A DNA stretch of 64,000 nt. It comes from Chengkuizengella axinellae (GTDB lineage Bacteria > Bacillota > Bacilli > Paenibacillales > KCTC-33759). Positions 15,871 to 24,738 of the stretch are shown here, in pieces. Each line of letters begins with the position of its first letter. Positions within the stretch are counted from its first letter, which is position 1. The DNA lies in contig NZ_JAVAMP010000005.1 in assembly GCF_030730905.1 (NCBI RefSeq), forward strand, positions 1 to 64,000, given 5' to 3'. Made by a program: the position numbers and the translations under genes. The notes below the pieces were generated by a model. The model searched no databases and had not been told where the DNA came from. It saw nothing but the letters and a program-made list of their open reading frames with translations.

Positions 15871-17238
15871 TTATACTTCCTGTCTTATTGGTAAAATGAC
15901 AGTAAACGATGTTCCCTTTTCAAACTCACTGTCCACCTTAATTTGTCCATGATGGATGGAAACAATTTTATGTGCAATGGAAAGTCCCAAACCATTACCG
16001 CCAAAAGATCTGGTTCTTGCTTTATCCGCTTTATAAAATCGTTCAAAGATATGATCCAGGTCCTCAGATTTTATCCCAATGCCAGTGTCTTTAAAAATAA
16101 TTTTAATAACAGATTCATACTTATAAACAGATATGGTTATCTTTTTGTTTTCAGGTGTATATCTGATACTGTTTGTAAATAAATTGATCCAAACCTGCTC
16201 TAGCTGGAACTCATCCGCATGGATCATCACTTTTGGTAAGCTTAAATCAATTTTCAAATTTTTTTGAGACCATAAAGGTTCACTTTTCACTACAACTTGT
16301 CTAATTTGTTCATCTAAGCTGTACATTTTAGGGTGAAACGGATGCTGCTCAGAATCTAAAGAAGCAAGCTTTAATAAGTCTTCACTTAATTTCGAAAGTC
16401 GTTTGCTTTCATCCTCAATAATTTGCAAATACTTATGCCGATCTTCTTCTTTTACCAAGTTATCTTTTATTGCTCTAGTAAAACCTCGAATAGATGTTAA
16501 TGGAGATTGAATTTCATGGGATACATTGCCTACGAACTCTTGCCTCATCGTTTCGAGTTTATGCAATTGCTGTGTCATGTGATTAAAGCTGTCCGTCAGA
16601 TCACCAATTTCATCTTTTCTTCGATGTTTAATATGAACATCATAGTTCCCCTTTGCTAATTCCTTCGTAGCTTTTGTTAAACGACGAATCGGGATAACAA
16701 GATAAGTTGCTGAAATACTGAATAAAATACTACCAACAACAAGAACAGTAAATAATATAATTTGAAATAAATGTCTAAGTTGATTCCATTCTTCTGGAAA
16801 ATCGGGAGAAATAAATAAAGCATATCTTTGATTATCCATTTCGAGAGGTAAACCAACGATACGTTCTGCTGGATCATCTGACCATTCATACAAATCTGAA
16901 CTAAAAGTTTCTCCTTTTAATACCAGCTCAATATCTGTATTTTGAATGGTATAGTTTTTAAATTCGGATCCATACGAAATCACTTCATCTTGTTCATTAA
17001 AAAGATTTATACGATACGTAAACAAAGTTTTGTTATTAAAAAAAGATTCCAAACTCTCTTCTGGAGTGGTTTTGTACAACTCGATGAACTCTTCTCCGAC
17101 CTCTATTAAAGTCTGATCCAGTTTCTCTTTATAATCTTTGAAGAAGGTATAATAACCTGCTAATATTCCAAGCATTAAACTGACCAAAACTGCGGCAATA
17201 AAAAGATAGGCATATCTAATGTAAATGGATTTCCTCAT
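15871..17238 (-). CDS. Membrane sensor histidine kinase
   Basis: A 455-aa HisKA-type sensor kinase. TM1 is near 8-30, an extracytoplasmic sensor region spans 31-155, TM2 is near 158-182, and a HAMP domain follows to about 235. The dimerisation/phosphorylation helix has H241 in GNVSHEIQSPLTSIRGF. The catalytic ATPase domain has the N box (NLFTNSIRYTP), G1 (DTGIGI), the F box (IFERFYKADKAR) and G2 (GNGLGLSIAHKI). The start overlaps the response regulator end by 4 bases. The signal is unknown. Confidence 0.94.
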   Translation of the reverse strand: MRKSIYIRYAYLFIAAVLVSLMLGILAGYYTFFKDYKEKLDQTLIEVGEEFIELYKTTPEESLESFFNNKTLFTYRINLFNEQDEVISYGSEFKNYTIQNTDIELVLKGETFSSDLYEWSDDPAERIVGLPLEMDNQRYALFISPDFPEEWNQLRHLFQIILFTVLVVGSILFSISATYLVIPIRRLTKATKELAKGNYDVHIKHRRKDEIGDLTDSFNHMTQQLHKLETMRQEFVGNVSHEIQSPLTSIRGFTRAIKDNLVKEEDRHKYLQIIEDESKRLSKLSEDLLKLASLDSEQHPFHPKMYSLDEQIRQVVVKSEPLWSQKNLKIDLSLPKVMIHADEFQLEQVWINLFTNSIRYTPENKKITISVYKYESVIKIIFKDTGIGIKSEDLDHIFERFYKADKARTRSFGGNGLGLSIAHKIVSIHHGQIKVDSEFEKGTSFTVILPIRQEV

Positions 17239-17909
17239 GAAACGACCTCTAAACGATAACCTAAACCTCTAATTGTTGAAATCTTGATCATATCCGTCTT
17301 TTCTTTCATTCTTTGACGTAGACGTTTTATATGTACATCTACAGTTCTATCATCACCTTGATAATCCAGACCCCAAATTTGTTCAATCAGCTGATCTCTG
17401 GTGAATATTTGATTCGGATAATTCGCGAGCTGAAATAACACTTCAAACTCTTTTAATGGCATGGTTAAGCTTTCACCTTTAATGAACACTTTTTTAGCTT
17501 TTGCATCCATTTCTATATCACCAATCTTTATAATTTGAGAATTCATCACATTATATCTTCTAAGCAGAGCCTTCACCCGTACAACGAGTTCCTTAGGATC
17601 AAAGGGTTTGACTAAATAATCATCGGTGCCAAGCTCGAATCCTTTTACTTTATCTTCTGTAGTACCTTTAGCCGTTACCATTAACACAGGAATTTCGTAT
17701 AAATCACGAATTTCTTTACAAAGTTCCCATCCGTCAATACGAGGCATCATAATGTCAATAATAGCTAAGTTTATTTTTCCTTTTTCTAAAACATTCAACG
17801 CTTCTTTACCATCATTCGCTTCAAGAATCGTATATCCTTCATTGCTTAAATAAAGTGAAATAAGATGTCTAATACTTTCATCGTCATCAGCTACCAAGAT
17901 ATTTATCAT
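17235..17909 (-). CDS. OmpR/PhoB-family response regulator
   Basis: A 224-aa regulator. The receiver domain has acidic D8-D10, the phosphoacceptor D52 (LAIIDIMMP), T79 and K101 of the LVKPFD motif. The C-terminal winged helix has the recognition segment DDRTVDVHIKRLRQRM and ends IRGLGYRLEV. It is first in the two-gene operon with the kinase, with AGGAGG before the ATG. An 11-bp-period direct repeat lies upstream, consistent with autoregulation. Confidence 0.95.
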   Translation of the reverse strand: MINILVADDDESIRHLISLYLSNEGYTILEANDGKEALNVLEKGKINLAIIDIMMPRIDGWELCKEIRDLYEIPVLMVTAKGTTEDKVKGFELGTDDYLVKPFDPKELVVRVKALLRRYNVMNSQIIKIGDIEMDAKAKKVFIKGESLTMPLKEFEVLFQLANYPNQIFTRDQLIEQIWGLDYQGDDRTVDVHIKRLRQRMKEKTDMIKISTIRGLGYRLEVVS

Positions 17910-17969
17910 GTTTTTGATCCTCCTTTCACTTTACATCATTCATATCTGTTGTATATTTTAACTATGAAA

Positions 17970-17991
17970 TATGAACTAAGTATGAACTAAA
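17970..17991 (-). promoter_or_regulatory. Tandem 11-bp direct repeat, candidate response-regulator operator
   Basis: On the plus strand TATGAACTAAG is followed immediately by TATGAACTAAA, one helical turn apart, about 60 bases before the response regulator start. OmpR/PhoB-family regulators typically bind tandem half-sites with 11-bp spacing, so this may be the autoregulatory site of the adjacent system. Confidence 0.5.
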
Positions 17992-18029
17992 AGAAGATAA
18001 AATAAAACCTCATATTCACTACTGATGAT

Positions 18030-18071
18030 AAGGGTTCTGCGTAGTTACCTAAAGCTACCCCTTCTTTTTTT
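18030..18071 (+). terminator. Terminator-like hairpin between the two-component system and the sigma-VOC gene
   Basis: Plus strand: AAGGG, then GTAG...CTAC, then CCCTT followed by a T run (18064-18071). The stem has a 6-base bulge on the 5' side. No plus-strand gene lies upstream, so it could end a short transcript or act as an attenuator in the sigma-VOC leader. Confidence 0.4.
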
Positions 18072-18188
18072 CTCGCATATTTCCTTTTTAACTAATATTG
18101 CACAATTTTGTACATTTTCATTGTATAATTTACAGTACAGGAAACCAAATACCGTTGGGAGAATTTAGTTATATAAGGAGGTGGGTTG

Positions 18189-19124
18189 ATGATTGATGAT
18201 ACAACGATATCAGACCATCAGTTGGTGCTGAACGCACAGAACGATGATTTCGAAGCTTATCGCATGATTGTTATACGTTATTCCAACGCCCTTCTATCCG
18301 TGGCATATGGCGTGTTAGGAGACTTTCATGAAGCACAGGATGTGACACAAGAAGCTTTGGTGAAAGCTTATAATCGTCTGCATACATTAAATGACCCTTC
18401 TCAAGTAGGGAGTTGGTTACACTCCATTACATACAGAACTAGTTTAGACTTTATTAAAAAGAGAAAAACAACACTCCCTTACAGCGAAATAATGGACAGC
18501 GCCAGAGACGACGACATACATTTATGGTTAGATCAATACACCATGAAGGAGTCGATAAATAATGCCTTGCAAACTTTGGATGAAAACAATAAAACAGCTG
18601 TTGTCCTCTATTATTTAAGTGATTGGACGATGAAAGAAATAAGCGACTTCCTTAATTTGTCCGTTTCCGCAGTGGAGAGCCGCATACGTCGTGCAAAAGA
18701 AAAACTTAAACATTTCCTTTCTGAAGATTTTGATTCTTATTTCCTCCCACATCGGCTTGGTCGTGATTTTGAACAAACGGTTTGTGAACAAATATTAAAA
18801 AAAATGGGACACTTTTATATCCCTGTAACAAATAAAATAAGAACAACAGATTGGTTTATTTCTCATTTTCATTTGAGAAGGAGCACACATGGCAATTTGC
18901 TTTTAGAATCTGACCATGAATTATATTTGCTTGAATGCAGCAAACATACTCCAACAAAAGTCCCAGTTCTGACATTTTCAGTTTCCAATATTGATGACTT
19001 GCAGTCTCAATTGTATAACAGTGGCGTCAGAACTGAACCAATACAGACAAGCGAACTATTTGGTAAGTCATTTGCATTTCATGATCCTGATGAAAACAAA
19101 TTTCTTGCGGTGGAAAATAAATAA
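18189..19124 (+). CDS. Sigma-70 family factor with a C-terminal VOC (glyoxalase-like) domain
   Basis: A 311-aa fusion. Residues about 5-180 are an ECF-type sigma factor: region 2 has FHEAQDVTQEALVKAYNRL and GSWLHSITYRTSLDFIKK; region 4 has WTMKEISDFLNLSVSAVESR. Residues about 210-311 form one complete VOC-like unit, from GHFYIPVTNKIRTTDWF to FAFHDPDENKFLAVENK. ECF groups with C-terminal SnoaL-like domains are known; a VOC domain in that place could sense a ligand or gate promoter binding, which is inference. The start is ATG 18189 behind AGGAGGT rather than the adjacent TTG 18186. A TATAAT at 18124-18129 may be its -10. A gene for a stand-alone VOC protein follows. Confidence 0.85.
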   Translation: MIDDTTISDHQLVLNAQNDDFEAYRMIVIRYSNALLSVAYGVLGDFHEAQDVTQEALVKAYNRLHTLNDPSQVGSWLHSITYRTSLDFIKKRKTTLPYSEIMDSARDDDIHLWLDQYTMKESINNALQTLDENNKTAVVLYYLSDWTMKEISDFLNLSVSAVESRIRRAKEKLKHFLSEDFDSYFLPHRLGRDFEQTVCEQILKKMGHFYIPVTNKIRTTDWFISHFHLRRSTHGNLLLESDHELYLLECSKHTPTKVPVLTFSVSNIDDLQSQLYNSGVRTEPIQTSELFGKSFAFHDPDENKFLAVENK

Positions 19125-19140
19125 AAAACTTTTTTAACTT

Positions 19141-19168
19141 GCGACGGTTTTGGCGATATTCTATCGTC
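19141..19168 (+). promoter_or_regulatory. Candidate ECF-type promoter of the VOC gene
   Basis: GCGACGG (19141-19147), a 17-base spacer and CGTC (19165-19168) before TATATA. The -10-like CGTC overlaps a palindrome CGATA-TTC-TATCG (19154-19166). This could be the target promoter of the upstream sigma-VOC factor; the -35 assignment is tentative. Confidence 0.35.
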
Positions 19169-19212
19169 TATATATCGAAAAGAACGATAACTAGTGAAAG
19201 GTGGAAAAAACA

Positions 19213-19653
19213 ATGGAAAAAAGAGATTCATTAAAACAAGAACAAGTGTTGCAAAAACCTATGCTTAAAAGAGTGCATTGCAACTACTTGCCAGTATCTA
19301 ATCTAGAGGTTGCTACAAAGTGGTATCAAGAAATTTTTGGATTAAAAGCACGAAAGTGTGACCCTAAAGAAGGTTCTATCCTTATTTTAGGAGACGGACA
19401 ATGGTTGTTTCTGCTAGAGTCCAATGAAAAAAGAACATCAAACTTTATTACCGATCAATGGGATGGTAAAGGGTATGAGATGTTCTCCTTAACATTCGAG
19501 GTCGAGAACATTGTAGAGCTTCATAAAAAATTGCGAGAAAATGAAGTCGATGTGGAACCATTGGTGGATCAAGGCAGCTGTGGGCTGCAATTCAAATTTA
19601 AGGATCCCGATGGAAATAAGTTTAACGTTTGGCAGGATCAAATTACAACATGA
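19213..19653 (+). CDS. VOC family protein (glyoxalase/dioxygenase fold)
   Basis: A 146-aa protein with one VOC unit pair: CNYLPVSNLEVATKWYQEIFGL at the start of the fold, a central FLLES, and FKFKDPDGNKFNVW at the end. Candidate metal ligands are H in RVHCNY and E in LLES, but the set is not obviously complete. The substrate is unknown. It lies directly downstream of the sigma factor that carries its own VOC domain, separated by a candidate ECF promoter. The start at ATG 19213 is preferred over GTG 19201 because AAAGGTGG lies 8 bases upstream. Confidence 0.85.
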   Translation: MEKRDSLKQEQVLQKPMLKRVHCNYLPVSNLEVATKWYQEIFGLKARKCDPKEGSILILGDGQWLFLLESNEKRTSNFITDQWDGKGYEMFSLTFEVENIVELHKKLRENEVDVEPLVDQGSCGLQFKFKDPDGNKFNVWQDQITT

Positions 19654-19663
19654 ACAGCGAAAG

Positions 19664-19692
19664 GCTCTTTCCTTTAAGGGAAGAGCTTTTTT
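19664..19692 (+). terminator. Terminator of the VOC gene
   Basis: Stem GCTCTTTCC / GGGAAGAGC with a 5-base loop, followed by TTTTTT, directly after the VOC gene stop codon. Confidence 0.9.
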
Positions 19693-19779
19693 GTTTATTT
19701 GAATACCTCTTAGGAAACCTCAATTATCTCACAACTGCTTTACCACTATTTGTTATATGGTTCGCCGTATCACAATGTC

Positions 19780-19819
19780 AAAAAAAGAACCTTCAATCCA
19801 AGAATGGATCAAAGGTTCT
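19780..19819 (-). terminator. Terminator of mqo
   Basis: Minus strand: AGAACCTT, inner ATCCA/TGGAT, AAGGTTCT, followed by TTTTTT, about 40 bases past the mqo stop codon. Confidence 0.9.
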
Positions 19820-19860
19820 ACTTATATCAATAAATATTATATTAAATATTTATATAAGAA

Positions 19861-21372
19861 TTAACTATAAACCAATTCTCTTTCACTTAAACAAAGCGCC
19901 TCCGCAGTAGAAGTATGAATTTCTTGGAATAAAGATGGGTTTTCAACAAGCGACACGCCATAAGAAGGAATCATTTCTTTTATTTTCGTTTCCCACTCTT
20001 TCATATGTTGTGGGAAGCATTTTTCCATTACTTCAAGCATCACATGAACAGCGGTAGATGCACCAGGAGAAGCGCCAAGCAATGCAGCTATCGAGCCATC
20101 AGAAGCACTAACAACTTCCGTTCCAAATTGAAGTGTTCCTTTACCTCCTGCCTCAGTATCTTTGATCACTTGCACACGTTGACCTGCAACCACTACTTCC
20201 CAATCCTCACTTTTGGCATTTGGAATAAACTCTCTTAATTCTTCCATTCGTTTTTCACTTGATAACATGAGTTGCTGAATAAGGTATTTCGTGAGTGCCA
20301 TCTCTTTAGCACCTGCATACAACATTGTGAGTAAATTATCTGGTTTTATGGAACCAATCAAATCAAGATTCGAACCATTTTTAAGAAATTTTGGTGAAAA
20401 GCCTGCAAATGGCCCGAACAGCAATGATTTTTTATTGTCGATATATCTTGTGTCAAGATGCGGAACAGACATCGGAGGAGCACCAACCTTAGCTTTCCCG
20501 TATACTTTTCCATGATGCTGCTCTACAACCTCCGGATTATTGCAAACCAAGAACAGTCCACTTACTGGGAAACCACCAATATGTTTTGACTCAGGAATAT
20601 TCGTTTTTTGTAGCAATGGAAGACTTCCGCCCCCTCCACCTATAAAGACGAATTTTGCAGTGTGACATTCTGTTTTACCATTTTCAACATCATGCACTTT
20701 CACTTCCCACAAACCGTCGCTAGTACGTTTAATATCCTTTACAGCATGTTTGTAGTTCATCTCGACGTTATTATCCTTTAAATGATCAAACAACATGCGA
20801 GTTAAAGCACCAAAGTTGACATCCGTTCCAGAATCGGTTTTTGTTGCAGCTATCGGTTCATTTAATGTACGCCCTTCCATGATAAGCGGAATCCATTCCT
20901 TCAGTTTTTCAGGGTCGTCAGAAAATTCCATCCCTTGAAACAGGGGATTATTGGATAGTGTTTTAAAATGATTTTTTAAAAAGGTTACATTTTTTTCTCC
21001 TTGTACTAAACTCATGTGAGGTACAGGTTTAATAAAGTCCTCTGGATTACGAATCAGATTGCTTTTTACAAGATAAGACCAAAATTGTCTTGAAAGCTGA
21101 AATTGTTCATTCACTTTTACCGCTTTGCTAATATCTATAGAGCCGTCGGATTTTTCAGATGTATAGTTAAGCTCACACAATGCAGAGTGTCCCGTACCCG
21201 CATTATTCCATTCTTTAGAGCTTTCTTCTCCTGCTTTTTCTAGTTTCTCAAACACTTTGATTTTCCATTCAGGTGCTAACTCTTTCAATAGTGACCCCAA
21301 AGTCGCACTCATGACCCCGGCTCCAATTAAGATAATGTCTGTTTTTTTCTGTATGCTGCTCATTATACCCAT
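19861..21372 (-). CDS. mqo: Malate:quinone oxidoreductase
   Basis: FAD-dependent peripheral membrane enzyme that oxidises malate to oxaloacetate and passes electrons to quinone. About 503 aa from the chosen start. N-terminal FAD fingerprint [18 protein letters not shown], then [31 protein letters not shown] and, near the C-terminus, [15 protein letters not shown], all typical of Mqo. The start ATG 21372 has GAGGGGGCAAGG before it; ATG 21363 is an alternative. The leader contains a hairpin with a T run, suggesting attenuation. Confidence 0.95.
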   Translation of the reverse strand: MGIMSSIQKKTDIILIGAGVMSATLGSLLKELAPEWKIKVFEKLEKAGEESSKEWNNAGTGHSALCELNYTSEKSDGSIDISKAVKVNEQFQLSRQFWSYLVKSNLIRNPEDFIKPVPHMSLVQGEKNVTFLKNHFKTLSNNPLFQGMEFSDDPEKLKEWIPLIMEGRTLNEPIAATKTDSGTDVNFGALTRMLFDHLKDNNVEMNYKHAVKDIKRTSDGLWEVKVHDVENGKTECHTAKFVFIGGGGGSLPLLQKTNIPESKHIGGFPVSGLFLVCNNPEVVEQHHGKVYGKAKVGAPPMSVPHLDTRYIDNKKSLLFGPFAGFSPKFLKNGSNLDLIGSIKPDNLLTMLYAGAKEMALTKYLIQQLMLSSEKRMEELREFIPNAKSEDWEVVVAGQRVQVIKDTEAGGKGTLQFGTEVVSASDGSIAALLGASPGASTAVHVMLEVMEKCFPQHMKEWETKIKEMIPSYGVSLVENPSLFQEIHTSTAEALCLSERELVYS

Positions 21373-21394
21373 CCTTGCCCCCTCAAAAATTTGC

Positions 21395-21448
21395 AAAAAA
21401 AAGTAGGTGTTCCTGTTTAGATGTCATATAAAAAAATAAGAGCACCTA
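21395..21448 (-). promoter_or_regulatory. Terminator-like hairpin in the mqo leader
   Basis: Minus strand: TAGGTG (21448-21443) pairs with CACCTA (21409-21404), with partial further pairing, and eight T (21402-21395) follow about 20 bases before the mqo start. This geometry suggests a leader attenuator. A second T7 tract lies within the loop. Confidence 0.4.
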
Positions 21449-21816
21449 AGAACAGTTTATGTCTCAATGTTAACCGTATCTTAACCTATTAAACTATCCT
21501 ATTAAACTAATTATAAATTAAGATATCTACTATATATTTAATAATTATAAACTATTTAAAGTATGTAAAAAAGTGAAAAGTACTTCCATAAAACCCAAAG
21601 AAATTACAAAAACCGAGATTATCTCTCAACCCATGTAAGTTTTATGACATATATTTCTCCTGCTAATGTATGGATCCCCTCTATTTTCGACAATACTTGT
21701 AATACAATTTTACATAAAAACAATGAAATTCTCCATACATTTTTCTTCATATTTATTCAAAATGTTTGTTATCTTAAAAAATTTAAGAATTTTTTCAACT
21801 CAAAAGTAAGTGTTTT

Positions 21817-21871
21817 CTCCTTACTTTCGGTTACTGAGTGACTAATTTTGCGGGCTTGGCAAAGGAAGGAG
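21817..21871 (+). repeat. Structured repeat, copy A (TTTTGCGGG core)
   Basis: CTCCTT-A-CTTT pairs with AAAG-G-AAGGAG (10 of 11 positions) around a loop containing GTTAC-TGA-GTGAC and the shared core TTTTGCGGG (21846-21854). It is one of three degenerate copies in 280 bases of otherwise empty sequence. Confidence 0.45.
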
Positions 21872-21965
21872 CGCTAGTAATACTCTACTCTCTCTTAAGT
21901 GAACTTAAAATTTGTATATCTTAGACATGAACTGCAAACTCTTATAAATTTATATTATTCTTGGT

Positions 21966-22022
21966 TTCCACCTCTTATTGTGACTTTTGCGGGTTGTGCA
22001 AGGCAAGTGGAAGGAATAAGAG
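21966..22022 (+). repeat. Structured repeat, copy B (TTTTGCGGG core)
   Basis: Core TTTTGCGGG at 21985-21993. TTCCAC pairs with GTGGAA and CTCTTATT with AATAAGAG in interleaved order, which could form an H-type pseudoknot or two alternative hairpins. It shares AAGG..AAG..GAAGGA-like flanks with copy A. Confidence 0.45.
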
Positions 22023-22042
22023 TAACCACTAGTTCATCTACC

Positions 22043-22093
22043 TACTTTCATGCTTTTAATTTTGCGGGGTCCCCGAAAAGTAATCGGAATTAG
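22043..22093 (+). repeat. Structured repeat, copy C (TTTTGCGGG core)
   Basis: Core TTTTGCGGG at 22060-22068, continuing into an inverted repeat (TTTTGCGGGG-TC-CCCGAAAA). TACTTT and AAAGTA flank it as outer arms. It lies just downstream of the ABC-2 permease gene, which ends at 22127 on the minus strand. Confidence 0.4.
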
Positions 22094-22126
22094 CTTCAAC
22101 GATTCTCTTCACTTTTTGGGGTAATT

Positions 22127-22912
22127 TTATGACCCGGCCCCTTTATATCTATTCACCCCAACATTCCAAACCACAAACCCAATGCTGAAAAACACGATAC
22201 CCACAACAGGTGTTAACAACGCAAAACCTTGTGATATATCTTTATCCAAGAAAAATGACGCAGGGTACACTCCCACAAAAGCAAAGGGCAGTAACCAAGT
22301 CAGTGTAAATTTAATGACCTTATTGTAGATATCCACAGGATATCTTCCGTAGTTTTGAATGTTCCAAATCATCGGTGTGATGCCCGTTGGAGAATCCGAG
22401 AAAAAAGATAAAGATGTAATCGTTATGTATACCCCTGCATAAATCAACACAGACCCGATAACCATCAATACCAGCACAAACGGATCATACCAGACAAACC
22501 CAACATCAAGCTGAAGCCAAGCATACCCCATGATGATAAATCCTGTTATTGAACCAAATAAAGAAGCTGGGTCCATATTTTCTAAAACAAGCTGTACTAA
22601 ATTATGAGCAGGTCTTGTTAAAATTCGGTCCATTTCCCCTTTCACAATATACCGTTCATTAAAGCTCCATAGATTTAAAAAACAAGTAAAAATGCCATAA
22701 GGAATCATAAAATAACCATATATAAATAACATCTCATAAATAGACCATCCACCTAAAGAACTTGTATGTAAAAACACCACTAAGATGAAGAATAAATTCG
22801 TAAGCTGGAATAATAAATCCGTCACGACCTCAATTAAAAAGTCAGCTCGATAGGTCATTCGTGTTTTCAAATACGTTTTAAAATAATCTGTAAAAATCGA
22901 TGCATAATACAT
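22127..22912 (-). CDS. ABC-2 type permease (DUF990-like), second permease of cassette 1
   Basis: A 261-aa integral membrane protein with six hydrophobic segments. Recognisable pieces are TDYFKTYLKTRMTYRADF at the N-terminus, GEMDRILTRPAHNLVQL after the second helices, and NIQNYGRYPVDIYNKVIKF. It pairs with the upstream permease and the ATPase to form an exporter of unknown substrate. Only 4 bases separate it from the preceding permease gene. Its counterpart in the second cassette is the gene at 59780-60568. Confidence 0.87.
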   Translation of the reverse strand: MYYASIFTDYFKTYLKTRMTYRADFLIEVVTDLLFQLTNLFFILVVFLHTSSLGGWSIYEMLFIYGYFMIPYGIFTCFLNLWSFNERYIVKGEMDRILTRPAHNLVQLVLENMDPASLFGSITGFIIMGYAWLQLDVGFVWYDPFVLVLMVIGSVLIYAGVYITITSLSFFSDSPTGITPMIWNIQNYGRYPVDIYNKVIKFTLTWLLPFAFVGVYPASFFLDKDISQGFALLTPVVGIVFFSIGFVVWNVGVNRYKGAGS

Positions 22913-22916
22913 TTCC

Positions 22917-23720
22917 CTATCCTCCCTGCACTACTAATCGACGTCTTGCCATTTTCCAAATGACATAAATCGGAACACTTAACACTACAAACCAAATAAC
23001 CTGAACTATAAATGCGTTATAAATCGCATCTCCAACAACTCTACCAGTAAACACAGAAGCAGGTAAATAAGTGATCGCTTGAAACGGAAGCCACTCTAAA
23101 ATCCCTTGGGCCCATCCTGGGAAAAATGATATCGGAATAATTAAACCTGAAAAAAGATCCACAGCAATTCTTTTAAAACGCATCAAACCTTCGTTGTTTT
23201 CCACAAAAAACGCAAACATACCTGTTAATAAGTTGATTTGCGAGTTAATTAAAAAACTGAAAAAGATCATAACCATAAAGATTACCCAAACATCAAATTG
23301 TGTTGGAAGCTCTATCTGGAATAAAAGAGTTACAATCACCATGCCTGGCACTGAAAATAACAGAAGTCGAAATAATCCTTCACCCAAACCCTGCATCATT
23401 TTAAATATCAAGTAGGGGTATGGTTTTGTCAGCTGCACAGCAACACTTCCATCTTTGATTTCATTCGCAATTTCACGATCCAAATTATTAAAGTAAAACG
23501 CCCTAGCCATCCAAGAAACAGCAACATACGTTGTCATTTGCAAGACTGTAAATTCCCCTAATGTCTCATTGCTCCCAAATATCGCTTTCCATAAAAAATA
23601 ATACGCACCAATATTAATCGCATAAATAATAATGCCGCTATAATAGTTTACTCTATAGGCCAGCATCATTAAAAAACGAATTCTAATCATATCTATGTAT
23701 GCACTAAACATTGGAAACAA
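22917..23720 (-). CDS. ABC-2 type permease (DUF990-like), first permease of cassette 1
   Basis: A 267-aa membrane protein with about six helices. It contains NLDREIANEIKDGSVAVQL and PYPYLIFKMMQGLGE in the cytoplasmic loop and LFSGLIIPISFFPGW near the fifth helix, as in ABC-2 half-exporters. It ends RRRLVVQGG, matching the RKKLEVQGG ending of its paralog at 60572-61348. Its start overlaps the ATPase gene end by 17 bases. Confidence 0.87.
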   Translation of the reverse strand: MFPMFSAYIDMIRIRFLMMLAYRVNYYSGIIIYAINIGAYYFLWKAIFGSNETLGEFTVLQMTTYVAVSWMARAFYFNNLDREIANEIKDGSVAVQLTKPYPYLIFKMMQGLGEGLFRLLLFSVPGMVIVTLLFQIELPTQFDVWVIFMVMIFFSFLINSQINLLTGMFAFFVENNEGLMRFKRIAVDLFSGLIIPISFFPGWAQGILEWLPFQAITYLPASVFTGRVVGDAIYNAFIVQVIWFVVLSVPIYVIWKMARRRLVVQGG

Positions 23721-24738
23721 CCACTTCCTTTGGTTTTTCCGCTGACCCTGATTTGTATATTTCTCTTACAATCTCATCTGTATTTGTTTCAAAGATTTTA
23801 ATATCGCTGATATCGGTGAATCCTACGATGCGACTTAACACATCCGATACATTCACTTCATTTTGCGGAATCCATACCTTTGCAGTCATCTCATTTTCTT
23901 TTACCCATTTTACATTCAAACCTTTTGTAAGCTCATGCAATTGAGGTAATTTGTAGCTTTTCTGAAACTGAAAATGAACTTCCTTTCCCTTGCCCCAATT
24001 TTCCTTTAAATTCTGAAGTCCGCCATCATATATAATATGTCCTTGATCCAACATAATCACTCGTGAGCATAGCGCTTCAATATCCTGCAAATCATGTGTT
24101 GTTAATAAAATCGTCGTTTCATACTTCTGATTCATTTCCTTTAAAAATTCTCTAATCTCTGTTTTTACAACGATATCTAAACCAATTGTAGGTTCATCTA
24201 AAAATAAGATAGATGGATTATGCAACAAAGAAGCCGCTAATTCACAACGCATACGCTGTCCTAAACTTAATTTTCGAACAGGACGATTTAAAATTTCAGA
24301 CAACTGCAAACGTTCAACGATTTCATTTAATCGCATTTTAAAATCATTTTCCGGTACACGGTACACTTTTTTTAATAGCTGAAAGGATTCTATTACACCG
24401 ATATCCCACCATAATTGACTTCTCTGCCCAAACACAACACCTATGCTTCTAACAAACTTCTCTCTTTCCTTATATGGAACCATTCCGTTTACTTCGATGT
24501 TTCCAGAGGTCGGAACCAATATGCCAGTCAGCATTTTTATAGTAGTAGATTTTCCTGCACCATTTTCTCCAATATACCCGCAAATTTCACCTTTCGGAAT
24601 TTGAAAAGTGATATCATCCACAGCGGCAACGTGATTGTACTGTCTTTTAAATAAATCTTGAAAGGCTCCTTTTAAACCTTCTCTATTTTTTTGTACTTTA
24701 AATACTTTACGAAGTTGATTCACTTGAATTACGGACAT
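23704..24738 (-). CDS. ABC transporter ATP-binding protein of cassette 1
   Basis: A 344-aa cytosolic ATPase. Walker A is GENGAGKSTT, the Q-loop lies in VVFGQRSQLWWD, the signature is LSLGQRMRCELAASLL, Walker B is ILFLDEPTIGLD and the H-loop is LLTTHD. A C-terminal extension of about 100 aa follows the ABC domain. FGQRSQLWWD is typical of ATPases that serve DUF990 permease pairs. The start ATG 24738 is set by AGGAG 8 bases upstream. It is the first gene of the operon. Confidence 0.9.
   Translation of the reverse strand: MSVIQVNQLRKVFKVQKNREGLKGAFQDLFKRQYNHVAAVDDITFQIPKGEICGYIGENGAGKSTTIKMLTGILVPTSGNIEVNGMVPYKEREKFVRSIGVVFGQRSQLWWDIGVIESFQLLKKVYRVPENDFKMRLNEIVERLQLSEILNRPVRKLSLGQRMRCELAASLLHNPSILFLDEPTIGLDIVVKTEIREFLKEMNQKYETTILLTTHDLQDIEALCSRVIMLDQGHIIYDGGLQNLKENWGKGKEVHFQFQKSYKLPQLHELTKGLNVKWVKENEMTAKVWIPQNEVNVSDVLSRIVGFTDISDIKIFETNTDEIVREIYKSGSAEKPKEVVVSNV

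Noticed and set aside
18030-18071. Resemblance to a c-di-GMP-I riboswitch (AAAGCTACCCC)
   Set aside because: Only a few bases of the consensus match; the tetraloop/receptor and the GCAAAC elements are absent.
21644-21841. 65-codon plus-strand frame in the gap after mqo
   Set aside because: Low-complexity Phe/Asn-rich translation, no ribosome site, and it runs into the structured repeat.
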